From CAILUG01 sp903844415 (GTDB taxonomy: Bacteria > Pseudomonadota > Gammaproteobacteria > Pseudomonadales > Pseudohongiellaceae), in NCBI GenBank assembly GCA_947477655.1, contig CANJTS010000010.1, positions 1 through 28,196 on the forward strand: a DNA stretch of 28,196 nt. The letters run 5' to 3'. The notes below the pieces were generated by a model. The model made no database searches and was not told where the DNA came from. It saw nothing but the letters and a program-made list of their open reading frames with translations. This document shows positions 7,687 to 16,336 of this stretch, one piece after another. The position numbers were made by a program, and so were the translations under genes. Within the stretch, counting starts at the first letter, position 1; each line of letters starts with the position of its first letter.

Positions 7687-8793
7687 ATGCTAGCCACTAT
7701 AACCATAACCAAAGTGTCAAAGAGAGTGTCAGTACGGCGCTCCACAATAACTCGCAGCCCGCTGCTATTGCTGATCTTTTTTCTTGCCAGCCTACAAATC
7801 ACTATGCCGCTAAGCGCCCAAACGCTAGGCCGCGTGGAACAAGTGACCGTGCATGCAAACTCCCTCGAAGGCAATCTGAACGGCGATAGCGCTGACCGCT
7901 CTGTGTTTGTATATCTGCCGCCGAGTTACGACAGCAACCCAGACAAACGTTACCCTGTGGTTATTCTTTTACATGGCTATGGATTACACGCTGAACGTTG
8001 GATGACCCTGTTCAACATCGAAGCTGGACTAAATACAGCGATGACTGGCAATGGTGGCGGAGTTGGCACTGGTGCGCGGGCGCAGGAAATGATTGTGGTA
8101 AACCCGGACTGTTATAACTTTTTCGACGGCTGTTTCTATTCTAGTTCGGTTGCCAATGGTGACTGGGAAACATTCATAGCCGACGAACTGGTGGCCTACA
8201 TCGACACCAACTACCGCACGATCGCGCAGCGAGAAAGTCGTGGATTGGGCGGCCATTCGATGGGCGGTTACGGCACACTGCGTATCGGCATGAAACGACC
8301 TGATGTTTTTTCAGTGCTCTACCCACTATCGGCGGCGGCAATGTTCGAAGCAGGCGCACCCGACACAGGCCTGGCTGCTGCTGAAGTCTTGACCACGCGT
8401 GAAGCTATTGCTGCGTTGCGCTATCCAAACAAAAGCACAATGGCACGCGCCGCAGCCTGGTCCGCAAATCCACAGAATCCGCCGCTGTTTGTTGATCTAC
8501 CGGTTACAGGTGGTGTTGAGCATGCTGGCATTCAAGCCCTTTGGCTTGCCAATTCCATCCTGCCCTTGTTAGGTCAGTACACACACAACCTGCGTCGCTA
8601 TACGGCAATCCAGTTTGATGTTGGCCTAGCCGATGGCTTGTTAGCACAGAACCAGCAGCTAGACGCAGCGATGACGCAGGCTGCCATTCCCCACACCTTC
8701 GTTACTTACGAAGGCGACCACAATAACAAAATCGCAGAGCGCATCGAAACTGCCGTGATACCATTTTTCAGCACACATTTGAAATTTGAATGA
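7687..8793 (+). CDS. Secreted alpha/beta-hydrolase, putative esterase (esterase D-like fold)
   Basis: A 368-residue exported hydrolase of the 'putative esterase' (PF00756-like) group. After a long signal region (about residues 1-45, hydrophobic LLLLIFFLA, ending SAQ) come the YLPPSYD and PVVILLHGYG strands, the latter providing the oxyanion hole. The nucleophile elbow is GHSMGG with Ser191. By position, Asp316 (VGLADG) and His345 (EGDHNN) complete the triad. Such enzymes hydrolyse carboxylic esters, including S-formylglutathione and feruloyl or mycolyl esters; an exported form suggests an extracellular ester substrate. AAGGA eight bases before the ATG supports the start. It is transcribed separately from the PQQ operon and converges on another hydrolase-fold gene, 38 bases away. 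Confidence 0.88.
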   Translation: MLATITITKVSKRVSVRRSTITRSPLLLLIFFLASLQITMPLSAQTLGRVEQVTVHANSLEGNLNGDSADRSVFVYLPPSYDSNPDKRYPVVILLHGYGLHAERWMTLFNIEAGLNTAMTGNGGGVGTGARAQEMIVVNPDCYNFFDGCFYSSSVANGDWETFIADELVAYIDTNYRTIAQRESRGLGGHSMGGYGTLRIGMKRPDVFSVLYPLSAAAMFEAGAPDTGLAAAEVLTTREAIAALRYPNKSTMARAAAWSANPQNPPLFVDLPVTGGVEHAGIQALWLANSILPLLGQYTHNLRRYTAIQFDVGLADGLLAQNQQLDAAMTQAAIPHTFVTYEGDHNNKIAERIETAVIPFFSTHLKFE

Positions 8794-8831
8794 AGATCAC
8801 CGTCGTCATTCTGGTATACACACAGAGATAT

Positions 8832-9689
8832 TTAGTGCTGATCTAAAAAATCGAAGATCTCTTTAGCAAAGGTGAGATAAGCCGTCAAATGTACTCCACC
8901 TGGCACCAGATGGAATTCAGCTTCTACACCATGATCCTGTAACTCTTTTGTTACACGCTCGGATGCCGCTGCAGTATTTTGATCGTCCATGTCTCCATGC
9001 AACATCATCACCGCCACTTTCCCCTGTAGATTTTCGAACGGATAATTGGCAGTTACGATAGGTCCAGAACTCACCACTATGGCGTTGATCATATCTGGAT
9101 ATTTGGCAGCAAGATGCATTGCCGCCGAGCCAGAAGGATTCTGCCCGTGTACAAACACTCTCGTTGTGTCTGCATTGTATTCAGCTGCCACTAAAGCCAA
9201 CACATTCAATACGTCTTGTTCTGCACGCAGATTTTCTTCTGCAGTCCAGCCATCTGCTGGCACTGACGGACCGGCAGGTCGATCCACTGGATATGGGCTG
9301 CCGTAATAAGGTTGTCTATAACCGCGATATCCCAACGGGGAAATCACGATATAGCCGCGTTCCCGCGCCAAGCGCACAAGGTCATTATTGTCACGATGAT
9401 TGTTGTTGATGCTGGTGCCTGCACGGAGCGTGATAAGAATTGGCAGTTGTTGGGTAGGAGTCCAGTTTTCTGGTACAAACAACCGGTAAGGTATCGGCTC
9501 ACCAGTGACTGGAAATTCATAAACCCGGTATTGCTCGCCAGTGTGCTGATACATTGGTGCATTTGGAATGGGCACCGGTGCAACCGCACTTTGTTGGCCA
9601 GGCAAAGTTGGTAACTGTGCCTCGGCACTAAGCACAGTAAACAGTGCAGCAAAAAGCAAGCCCAGCAACAGCAGTTTCGATTTCAACAT
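8832..9689 (-). CDS. Secreted alpha/beta-hydrolase-fold protein with nucleophile Ser apparently lost
   Basis: A 285-residue exported protein that follows the feruloyl-esterase/PHB-depolymerase-like fold: signal peptide (about 1-24, ending AEA), an entry strand PIPYRLFVPENW, and acid and base motifs LHGDMDD (Asp235) and PGGVHLT (His267). The nucleophile elbow, normally G-x-S-x-G, reads GQNPSG with Asn184 at the Ser position, and the oxyanion LHG motif reads LRAG. It may therefore be inactive, or use the nearby Ser186 or Ser188. I start it at ATG 9689 because AGGAG lies eight bases upstream; a GTG nine bases earlier overlaps that site. It converges on the intact esterase at 7.7 kb, and a terminator-bearing gene lies upstream. 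Confidence 0.8.
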   Translation of the reverse strand: MLKSKLLLLGLLFAALFTVLSAEAQLPTLPGQQSAVAPVPIPNAPMYQHTGEQYRVYEFPVTGEPIPYRLFVPENWTPTQQLPILITLRAGTSINNNHRDNNDLVRLARERGYIVISPLGYRGYRQPYYGSPYPVDRPAGPSVPADGWTAEENLRAEQDVLNVLALVAAEYNADTTRVFVHGQNPSGSAAMHLAAKYPDMINAIVVSSGPIVTANYPFENLQGKVAVMMLHGDMDDQNTAAASERVTKELQDHGVEAEFHLVPGGVHLTAYLTFAKEIFDFLDQH

Positions 9690-9752
9690 AAGTAGCACTC
9701 CTGCAAGTGTCGATTAAATTTAACTAACTTGAATTTGTAACTGCAAAAACAC

Positions 9753-9776
9753 AATTCCCGCACGGGGGCGGGAATT
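9753..9776 (-). terminator. Terminator of the DUF6152-WEGD fusion gene
   Basis: The perfect 9-bp stem aattcccgc / gcgggaatt has a six-base loop. Read on the minus strand it lies 28 bases after the stop codon at 9805 and is followed by gtgttttt. It separates the fusion gene from the downstream hydrolase-fold gene. Confidence 0.75.
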
Positions 9777-9804
9777 GGCAAATTTTTTACTGGTTCGGCT
9801 TCTC

Positions 9805-10821
9805 TTAGTCATCCAAAAATTTTTGTGCAGTTACCAGATCACACGTTTCATTGGAGGGCTGCATTTCTGGACGAAATAACCAAGTTCCCGTCCATTCCAC
9901 CGGCGCAGCCAAATATTGTGGATCTTCCATAACACCGGAATAAACCATGCCTTTGCCATCAGCACTCAACGCAAAATTTTCCACCAGATGTTTACTGGTA
10001 CTGTTGGGTAGAGAGGTAGAAAGCCCGATTGGGTTCACGGCAAAATTAGTGGTATCCACCACCAGTGTTGTACCTTCCCAATGGCCTGTGGAATGACCAT
10101 GCAAAGAAGTTTCGGTTGCCGCCGGATGGGCGCGGCCGTCTAGATAGATAGTACGAACCGAATCCAGCCAATCGATATGCATGACCACTGTGTCAGGCTG
10201 CACCTCGATTACATTAGCAACCGGATAAAACATCACACCAGGTTCGCCAATAGGGATGCAATCTTTTTGCGGAGTTGGAACAGGATTGGCCGATGCCGCT
10301 GCCAATGCTGCAGTGCCTGCTTCGGTTAACTTCCAATCCCTAGCAGTCCCCATAAAAGCAAAAAAAGAGGTGCGTGGTGAAAACCAGGTGCCTGCGATGG
10401 TGCTTGCGGTTTCAGCACTTTCTACATACGAACTTTTCGACGAAATGTTTAGCGGCAGATAAGTGCCTGCTGCGGTATATAACTCACGCCCCAAAAACAT
10501 GGTGGCAGGATTACGCTTGCTGGGATTGCCCAATATGTTTACCAAGTCGCCCACTTTTATGGCATCACGATCAAAACCCAACGGTCCAATTACTGAACCT
10601 GCACCGGCTTCTACTTCAGTGATAACTGTGGTGCCGTCTTCCAGCGTTCTGGACAAACTCATGTAGACATGGGGATTACGAAAACTGTATTGGGTCACTG
10701 TACCCGTGATGGTGGTTTCTGTCTGAGTATCAAAAGCTGCTGCGCTGTGATGAGCCAAAGCAGAGGTACTGCTTACCAAGGCAATAGCACACGCTAATAA
10801 AGTTGGGCTGAATTTTTTCAT
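9805..10821 (-). CDS. DUF6152 domain fused to a WEGD-like domain, secreted
   Basis: A 338-residue exported protein with two parts. Residues 24 to about 125 form a DUF6152 domain: the signal peptide ends ALA before His24-His25-Ser26, and Asn49-Pro50-His51 follows. The remainder has the features of the WEGD family: a short GTWF motif, GHWEGTTLVVDTTNF in place of W-E-G-D, then a LVENFALSADG and MEDPQYL stretch that matches the VTEKLTR and IDDP end of the separate WEGD proteins. The Asp of WEGD is Thr here. A natural fusion of two families found as neighbours elsewhere in the window suggests that they act in one complex. The gene is single, with its own terminator, and diverges from the haem lipoprotein across 472 bases. 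Function unknown. Confidence 0.82.
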   Translation of the reverse strand: MKKFSPTLLACAIALVSSTSALAHHSAAAFDTQTETTITGTVTQYSFRNPHVYMSLSRTLEDGTTVITEVEAGAGSVIGPLGFDRDAIKVGDLVNILGNPSKRNPATMFLGRELYTAAGTYLPLNISSKSSYVESAETASTIAGTWFSPRTSFFAFMGTARDWKLTEAGTAALAAASANPVPTPQKDCIPIGEPGVMFYPVANVIEVQPDTVVMHIDWLDSVRTIYLDGRAHPAATETSLHGHSTGHWEGTTLVVDTTNFAVNPIGLSTSLPNSTSKHLVENFALSADGKGMVYSGVMEDPQYLAAPVEWTGTWLFRPEMQPSNETCDLVTAQKFLDD

Positions 10822-11293
10822 AAATCGTTACTCTGTTGAACAGGATTTAGAGGGTAACCGTATCTAAAACTAATTGTTTAGATTATTTTTATTTAAGTGA
10901 ACCGGATTCTCCCACCCGACTTTAACCTGTTCAAGGTGTAATTAAGACTGTTGTTTGATTGGTCTATTTCATGCCTAGAGCCAGTTTGGGTAAATTTTGC
11001 CCGATCAGGTAGAGGGTGAGTAAGCGACGAACTTCATTGGCAGGGATGCCAATGAGAGCTACACGGATGTATTTACGCTGTTCGTCGCTTACTCACCCTC
11101 TACCTTCCCTTTGATCCGTATCGTACGTCGAACCTGCAACAACTAGCCTTGAACCAACAAGAGTATGTTTAAGAGAATGTGTCTTGTTGTACCAGTGTAA
11201 GCTCTTTGTTAGGCTCTGACCCGTACTGGCAATTTTGGATTAAAACAACAAACACGTTATCTTTTAGTATTTTTAAATAAAGAGGGTAGCACC
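10822..11293. other. Intergenic region between divergent genes holding a hairpin element
   Basis: This 472-base stretch must hold the promoters of both flanking genes. Its main visible feature is the 97-base palindromic element at 11008-11104. A second, smaller inverted repeat (caacaaga 11155-11162 with tcttgttg 11182-11189) lies between the element and the haem lipoprotein gene and could be an operator. I see no open frame with a ribosome site and no mobile-element gene. Confidence 0.6.
11008..11104. repeat. 97-base palindromic hairpin element, copy 2
   Basis: The outer arms 11008-11032 and 11080-11104 are perfect 25-base inverted repeats. Inside, cattggca (11035-11042) pairs with tgccaatg (11047-11054) around a GGGA tetraloop. 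The internal tgccaatgagagc-ggatg-att segment matches the element at 1013-1109 at the same offset (base 40), although most stem bases differ. Both copies keep tgagt/actca within the arms. The overall look is that of a REP- or MITE-like palindromic intergenic repeat. Confidence 0.85.
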
Positions 11294-13492
11294 ATGAAAC
11301 TTTACCGCAACATTTCTTTGTTATTGGCTACAGGTATTACACTTTGTGCGTGTTCGCAAGAATCTTCCACTGGTGCAATCGATCCATCTGCTGCTTCAGC
11401 ACCTACCGCACTGGGTCAGGCGGTGTCCGCTGCTGTAGACGATATTACCGGCATGGTAACTAGTGCCAATGGCCCCGAAGCAGGAGTATGGGTTATTGCA
11501 GAAACCCTGGATCTGCCTACTCCTTATGCAAAAATAGTAGTCACCAACGACAATGGTCAATATTTAATTCCTGATTTACCTGCAGCTAATTACACCGTAT
11601 TTGTCCGCGGTTATGGACTGGTCGATTCAGCAAAAGTGGCAGGCACTCCGGGCATAACACTTAACTTAAGCGCAGTAGTCGCTCCCGATGCCGCATCCGC
11701 TGCCGAATATTATCCAGCCGGCTACTGGCTCTCCATGCTAGAGGTTCCAGCAGAAAGTGAATTTCCTGGCACCGGCCCAACCGGTAATGGCATAAACCCA
11801 CTGGTCAAAAATCAGGCTGACTATATTCGTCAGATCACTTCCGGTGGCTGCATTGTTTGTCACCAAATCGGCAATAAGGCCACCCGTACCCTGCCTGACT
11901 TGTTTAATGGTTTTGACACCAGTGAAGCAGCTTGGGCGCGCAGGATTCAATCTGGCCAAGCGGGTGCTTTTATGACACGCACCATCGTCGGCATGGGCCT
12001 GGAAGCAACTACAAAAATGTTTGGCAACTGGACTGATCGCGTTGCCGCTGGCGAACTTCCACCCGTTCCAGAACGGCCACAAGGCATTGAACGTAATGTG
12101 GTAATTACCGAATGGGACTGGGCCGATGAAACCTCTTACATGCACGATCTGGTTTCCACCGACCGCCGCAATCCAACTGTTAACGCTAACGGAAAAATGT
12201 ACGGTTCGATGGAAGAAAGCCACAACTACCTGCCAGTACTTAATCCTATGACCAATGCAGTTGAGCGAGTTCCGCTAACCATGCTGGACCCTACCACACC
12301 GCCTTTCCCCAGCGCCCAAATGGCCGAGTCGCCTTATTTCGGCACTGAGGATACTTGGGATTCCAAAGCCAATTCCCACAACCCTATGTTCGACGCTGAC
12401 GGTCGTGTGTGGATTACAGCAAGGGTACGAGGCAATGATAACCCCGCCTGGTGTCAGGCTGGTTCAACACATCCTTCAGCGGTTGCTTACCCATTGGAGC
12501 GCAGTGGTAGGCAATTAGGTTTGTACGAGCCAACTACTGGCGAGTACAAACACATCGATACCTGTTTTGGCACTCACCATTTGATGTTTGCTGAAGATGC
12601 CAATAACACGTTATGGACCAGCGGTGGTGGTGCAGTTATCGGCTGGCTTAACACCAATCAATATCTGGCCACCGGCGACTATCAAGCGGCCCAGGGTTGG
12701 ACGCCTTTTATCCTCGACACCAACGGCAACGGGGTTCGTGACGAATTTGTAGCGCCGGGCGCTGAAGCCGATTTGACCAAAGACACCCAGTTGTTACCTG
12801 GTTTTGGTTTCTATTCAGTAAATCCTGCTCCCGATGGCTCGATCTGGGGTTCCATCCTTGGTTTCCCCGGTGGTGTTGCACGTTTGACCCCAGGCGCTGA
12901 TCCGAGCACCACAGCGTTAACAGAATATTTCCAGCCACCACTTGATGAAACCGGCAACCCTGTCGAAGGTTTTTCACCGCGCGGTATGGACATCGATCGC
13001 AACGGTGTTGCCTGGGTAGCACTTGCCAGTGGTCACATGGCGAGTTTTGATCGCAGTCTTTGCACCGGCGCTATGAATGGCCCAGAAGCTACTGGTCAAC
13101 ATTGCCCAGAAGGCTGGACCTTCTACACAGAACCCTTGCCACAGTTCAAAGGTGTGACACGAGCTGGTTCTTCCGAGGGTTCTTACTTTACGTGGGTGGA
13201 TCAGTTCGACACCTTCGGTCTGGGCGCCAATACACCAATCAACACAGGCAACCAGAGCGGCGCACTGCTGGCACTCAACGAAGGTGAATGGGTAAGACTG
13301 ACCGTGCCTTACCCACTCGGTTTTTACACCAAATGGCTGGACGGCCGCATCGACGACCCCTCTACTGGCTGGAAAGGCAGAGGCTTGTGGAGCACTTACA
13401 GTAGTCGCGCGCCCTTCCATATGGAAACTGGCAAAGGTACCACACCAAAAGTTTATCACTTTCAGTTGCGACCTGACCCCTTGGCCAATTAA
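11294..13492 (+). CDS. Monohaem c lipoprotein with carboxypeptidase-regulatory-like domain and probable propeller
   Basis: A 732-residue predicted lipoprotein: the lipobox LCAC puts the lipidated Cys at residue 20. About residues 50-120 resemble a carboxypeptidase-regulatory-like (transthyretin-type) domain, with DDITGMVTSANGPEAGVWV and the GQYLIPDLPAANYTV ending. A single haem c site follows (Cys186-Ile-Val-Cys189-His190), with Met residues downstream that could be the sixth ligand. The rest, from about residue 260, holds repeated strand-rich segments (WITARVRGN, LWTSGGGAV, SIWGSILGFPGG, VAWVALASG) typical of a beta-propeller related to streptogramin-lyase-like proteins. I know no characterised member of this arrangement. 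It could accept electrons from a periplasmic dehydrogenase or be an oxidoreductase itself. GAGGGT precedes the ATG. It is monocistronic and ends at a hairpin shared with the convergent emrB-like gene. Confidence 0.8.
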   Translation: MKLYRNISLLLATGITLCACSQESSTGAIDPSAASAPTALGQAVSAAVDDITGMVTSANGPEAGVWVIAETLDLPTPYAKIVVTNDNGQYLIPDLPAANYTVFVRGYGLVDSAKVAGTPGITLNLSAVVAPDAASAAEYYPAGYWLSMLEVPAESEFPGTGPTGNGINPLVKNQADYIRQITSGGCIVCHQIGNKATRTLPDLFNGFDTSEAAWARRIQSGQAGAFMTRTIVGMGLEATTKMFGNWTDRVAAGELPPVPERPQGIERNVVITEWDWADETSYMHDLVSTDRRNPTVNANGKMYGSMEESHNYLPVLNPMTNAVERVPLTMLDPTTPPFPSAQMAESPYFGTEDTWDSKANSHNPMFDADGRVWITARVRGNDNPAWCQAGSTHPSAVAYPLERSGRQLGLYEPTTGEYKHIDTCFGTHHLMFAEDANNTLWTSGGGAVIGWLNTNQYLATGDYQAAQGWTPFILDTNGNGVRDEFVAPGAEADLTKDTQLLPGFGFYSVNPAPDGSIWGSILGFPGGVARLTPGADPSTTALTEYFQPPLDETGNPVEGFSPRGMDIDRNGVAWVALASGHMASFDRSLCTGAMNGPEATGQHCPEGWTFYTEPLPQFKGVTRAGSSEGSYFTWVDQFDTFGLGANTPINTGNQSGALLALNEGEWVRLTVPYPLGFYTKWLDGRIDDPSTGWKGRGLWSTYSSRAPFHMETGKGTTPKVYHFQLRPDPLAN

Positions 13493-13497
13493 GAATA

Positions 13498-13530
13498 CCC
13501 TGGCTTTTTTCTTCACGACTAAAGCCAGGG
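13498..13530. terminator. Hairpin between convergent genes, probable bidirectional terminator
   Basis: The perfect 10-bp stem ccctggcttt / aaagccaggg has a 13-base loop. It lies five bases after the haem lipoprotein stop codon and about 75 bases beyond the end of the emrB-like gene. No long T-run follows on either strand, so its efficiency is uncertain. Confidence 0.6.
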
Positions 13531-13604
13531 CTCATTGAAATGGCAATAATTTTATTACTTAGTGAGTGATTCAATTATCGTCAGATTGATTATTTTTTAT
13601 CTCA

Positions 13605-15131
13605 CTAAACAGTTTTGACCACCGTTACAGCTTTCGGAGCTGCACCTTTCAACACCACCACCAGCGGCACCAGCGCGAGTACCAGCCACGCCATCAGTTT
13701 AAAATCATTGATATATGCTATAGACAAGGCTTGGCGCGTTATTTCGCCATCGATCATCGCCAGCACCGCGTTGCTGCCAGGCAAAAGTGTATCGGCTGGT
13801 ATTTCCAGATTGAGCCAGCTGGAATATGGGGTAATGTTTTCGCTTAAATATGCATGTTGAATACGGGTGTTGCGGCTAAACAGAGTGAAGGCTATGGAGA
13901 CCCCCACACTACTGCCCATGTTACGGATCAAGCTGAACAAGCTGGCGGCTTCAGCTCGATATCGTGGATCTAAGGTGTTATAGGACACCGTACTGAGTGG
14001 AATGAATACGAATCCCAACCCGACCCCCTGAATAACGCCACTGACTACGATGTCCTGAGCCGGCACAAAAACACTAAAATGACTCATCAAGTTCAGAGCA
14101 AATGCAGTAAGCAACAGCCCAAAAAATATCAGTTTACGCGAATCAACAAAATTAGTTACACGGCTGACTATAATCATAGCAAACAGCGTCCCAAATCCAC
14201 GCGGCGCCAGCACAAACCCGACATCCATCACACTGTAGCCCATCAAATTTTGCATATAGGGAGGCAATAACGCCATTGTTGCGAGCAGGATCATGCCCAC
14301 CACAAACATGAAAAACAGGCCAAGGCGGAAGTTGGCATCGCGTAACATGCCAGGCGATAGAAAAGGATGTGCTGTGCGCATGGTATGCACCACATACATC
14401 CAGACCGCAGCTAAAATCAAACCGCAATAGATCTGAATCTCGAGTGCATCCAGCCAGCCTTGCCCTTCACCACGATCCAGTAGTAATTGCATACAGGCGA
14501 TACAAATACTCAAGGTTAGAAAACCAATTTTATCGAAGGGTCGTCCAATGCGTTCAGTTTTGGGCAAGGAAATCAGTAAGCCCACAAAAGACAAAATACC
14601 AAGCGGCAAATTAATAAAAAATACCCAGCGCCATGAATAATATTCGGTCAGATAACCACCGAGCGAGGGCCCTATAATTGGTCCGATCATGACTCCCATG
14701 CCCCAAATAGCCATGGCTTTGCCTTGATCTTTTTTTTCATTTATATCGAGCAAAGTCGATTGTGAAAGCGGCACCAGCGCTGCGCCGAATATTCCTTGCA
14801 TCACCCGGAAAAAAACCATCTGCTCAAGCGAGGTCGCCAGTCCGCATAAGACAGAAGTAAAAGTAAATCCTGCCACAGAAATTAACAAAACAGCCTTACG
14901 GCCATAGCGACCTGCCAGCCATCCAGTAGGCAAAGTCATGATGGCAGAAGCCACGATGTAGGATGTCAACACCCACGACACTTGATCCTGAGTAGCTATC
15001 AAGCTGCCCATCATGTGGGGCAAGGCCACATTGGCAATGGTGGTGTCCAAAACCTGGATAATAGTTGCCAGCATCACCGACATGGTGATGAACTTTTTGG
15101 TAGTTGCAGAAATTGGTATTTGACTATTCAT
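13605..15131 (-). CDS. emrB: DHA2-family multidrug efflux transporter (EmrB-like)
   Basis: A 508-residue inner-membrane protein of the major facilitator superfamily, 14-helix DHA2 group. Visible signatures are LDTTIANVALP in helix 1, motif A GWLAGRYGRKAVLL between helices 2 and 3, and the RVMQGIFGAALVPLSQS helix 4 motif. EmrB exports hydrophobic drugs with protons and works with a membrane-fusion protein and an outer-membrane channel. It starts 20 bases after the stop codon of the EmrA-like gene, as in other emrAB operons. No TolC-like channel gene is in the window, so one encoded elsewhere must serve. The ribosome site is weak, consistent with translational coupling to the gene upstream. Confidence 0.92.
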   Translation of the reverse strand: MNSQIPISATTKKFITMSVMLATIIQVLDTTIANVALPHMMGSLIATQDQVSWVLTSYIVASAIMTLPTGWLAGRYGRKAVLLISVAGFTFTSVLCGLATSLEQMVFFRVMQGIFGAALVPLSQSTLLDINEKKDQGKAMAIWGMGVMIGPIIGPSLGGYLTEYYSWRWVFFINLPLGILSFVGLLISLPKTERIGRPFDKIGFLTLSICIACMQLLLDRGEGQGWLDALEIQIYCGLILAAVWMYVVHTMRTAHPFLSPGMLRDANFRLGLFFMFVVGMILLATMALLPPYMQNLMGYSVMDVGFVLAPRGFGTLFAMIIVSRVTNFVDSRKLIFFGLLLTAFALNLMSHFSVFVPAQDIVVSGVIQGVGLGFVFIPLSTVSYNTLDPRYRAEAASLFSLIRNMGSSVGVSIAFTLFSRNTRIQHAYLSENITPYSSWLNLEIPADTLLPGSNAVLAMIDGEITRQALSIAYINDFKLMAWLVLALVPLVVVLKGAAPKAVTVVKTV

Positions 15132-15151
15132 GCGAGAAAACTTTTTTCTCT

Positions 15152-16180
15152 TTAGTTCTGCCAGGGAGCTTTACGCTGGTGTTTGGTATCGACAATTACC
15201 TGAGCACTCATGCCAGCGGTTAGCAAAGGGGGATTTTGCAAGAGCTCCATTTCCAGTTTTACAGAAATACGCTGCACAACCTTAACCCAATTGCCGGAAC
15301 TGTTTTGGGCTGGCAATAAAGAAAATTCAGATCCAGTGCCAGGCGTAATGCTAACCACCTTGCCTTGCCATTTAAAATCCGGATAAGCATCTATTTTAAT
15401 TTCAGCAGTCTGCCCTAGCCGCATCCATGTTAAATCGGTTTCCTTGAAATTAGCTTCTATCCACACACGGCTGTCATCAACCAGACTGAACAAAGGCACA
15501 CTGCCTGCTACGAGTTCACCAGCCTGCATTTCGAAATGTGCCAAAACACCTGCGCGAGGTGCAAATACTTCAACATGAGTGAGATCGAGACTTGCCTTGT
15601 TACGCTCTTCCACTGCTAGTAAATAATCAGGATGTTGTTCTAGCGGTAAATTGGGATCGATTAACCGGGCCTTCACAACTTCACGCGCCTGTCGGGAAAT
15701 ATCCAGCAGTATTCGCGCATTGTCTGCTTCGTGTGCGGCTTCATCGACCTGTACCGCGGATACCGCTCCGGTGGCAGCCAAGCGTTGCAGGCGTTCATAT
15801 TCTTGCGCCAAGTAAATATGTTCTGCTTCTGCTTGGCTAACATCAGCTTGTTTGTTGAGGTAATCGGCTCGTAAACTTGCAAGTGTGCTGCGTACTTTCA
15901 AGATGTTAGCCTCGGCACGGGCATGGGCGATGTGATAAATCTGATCATCAATCCGGAACAATAATTGTCCTTGTGTAACACGGGTGTTGTCGGCTGCAAG
16001 CACCTCCACTACCTTGCCGGAAATTTCACTACTGATGCTGATCATTTCAGATTTTAAATAAGCATTATCAGTAGAGATAAATCTGCCACCCTGCAAATAC
16101 ATCCAGCCACCACCAGCGGCTACTGCCAAAGGTCCTAACCAATATATTGCGATAGAAAAAATGCGCTTAAGTAATTTCAT
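15152..16180 (-). CDS. emrA: EmrA-like membrane-fusion (HlyD family) protein
   Basis: A 342-residue periplasmic adaptor anchored by one N-terminal helix (about residues 10-30). Next come a lipoyl-like half-motif (STDNAYLKSEMISISSEISG), a long helical hairpin rich in Ala, Glu and Gln (about 85-190), the second lipoyl half (EVFAPRAGVLAHFEMQAGEL) and a beta-barrel domain. The TGSEFSLLPAQNSSGNWVKV stretch is a hallmark of EmrA/FarA proteins. It bridges the EmrB-like transporter to an outer-membrane channel. The gene precedes emrB directly. I see no good Shine-Dalgarno sequence before the ATG. The 156 bases upstream separate it from the GyrI-like gene and contain a small hairpin at 16248-16265; it is unclear whether transcription continues from the MATE gene. 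Confidence 0.92.
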   Translation of the reverse strand: MKLLKRIFSIAIYWLGPLAVAAGGGWMYLQGGRFISTDNAYLKSEMISISSEISGKVVEVLAADNTRVTQGQLLFRIDDQIYHIAHARAEANILKVRSTLASLRADYLNKQADVSQAEAEHIYLAQEYERLQRLAATGAVSAVQVDEAAHEADNARILLDISRQAREVVKARLIDPNLPLEQHPDYLLAVEERNKASLDLTHVEVFAPRAGVLAHFEMQAGELVAGSVPLFSLVDDSRVWIEANFKETDLTWMRLGQTAEIKIDAYPDFKWQGKVVSITPGTGSEFSLLPAQNSSGNWVKVVQRISVKLEMELLQNPPLLTAGMSAQVIVDTKHQRKAPWQN

Positions 16181-16336
16181 CGAGATCGCAGCCCATAAGG
16201 TAAAAAAAATAACAAATTGTGTAGTTAAATTCTTGCGTAATAGCTACAACCCAGCGAACTGGGTTTTTAGCACTTCATTTAGCCGGGCATCTCTGTTCAG
16301 ACAATCCAACATACGGCTACAAGAAATTTACCATGT

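Noticed and set aside
11738..12223. Open frame of 161 codons on the minus strand
   Set aside because: It is a shadow of the haem lipoprotein gene, overlapping its CxxCH region, with no ribosome site.
12974..13516. Open frame of 180 codons on the minus strand
   Set aside because: It lies antisense to the haem lipoprotein gene, lacks a ribosome site and a plausible protein pattern, and the plus-strand frame has clear domains.
16248..16265. Hairpin aacccag-cgaa-ctgggtt with T-run on the plus strand as a terminator
   Set aside because: No plus-strand gene precedes it, and on the minus strand it lacks a T-run; it may end transcripts weakly but I do not call it.
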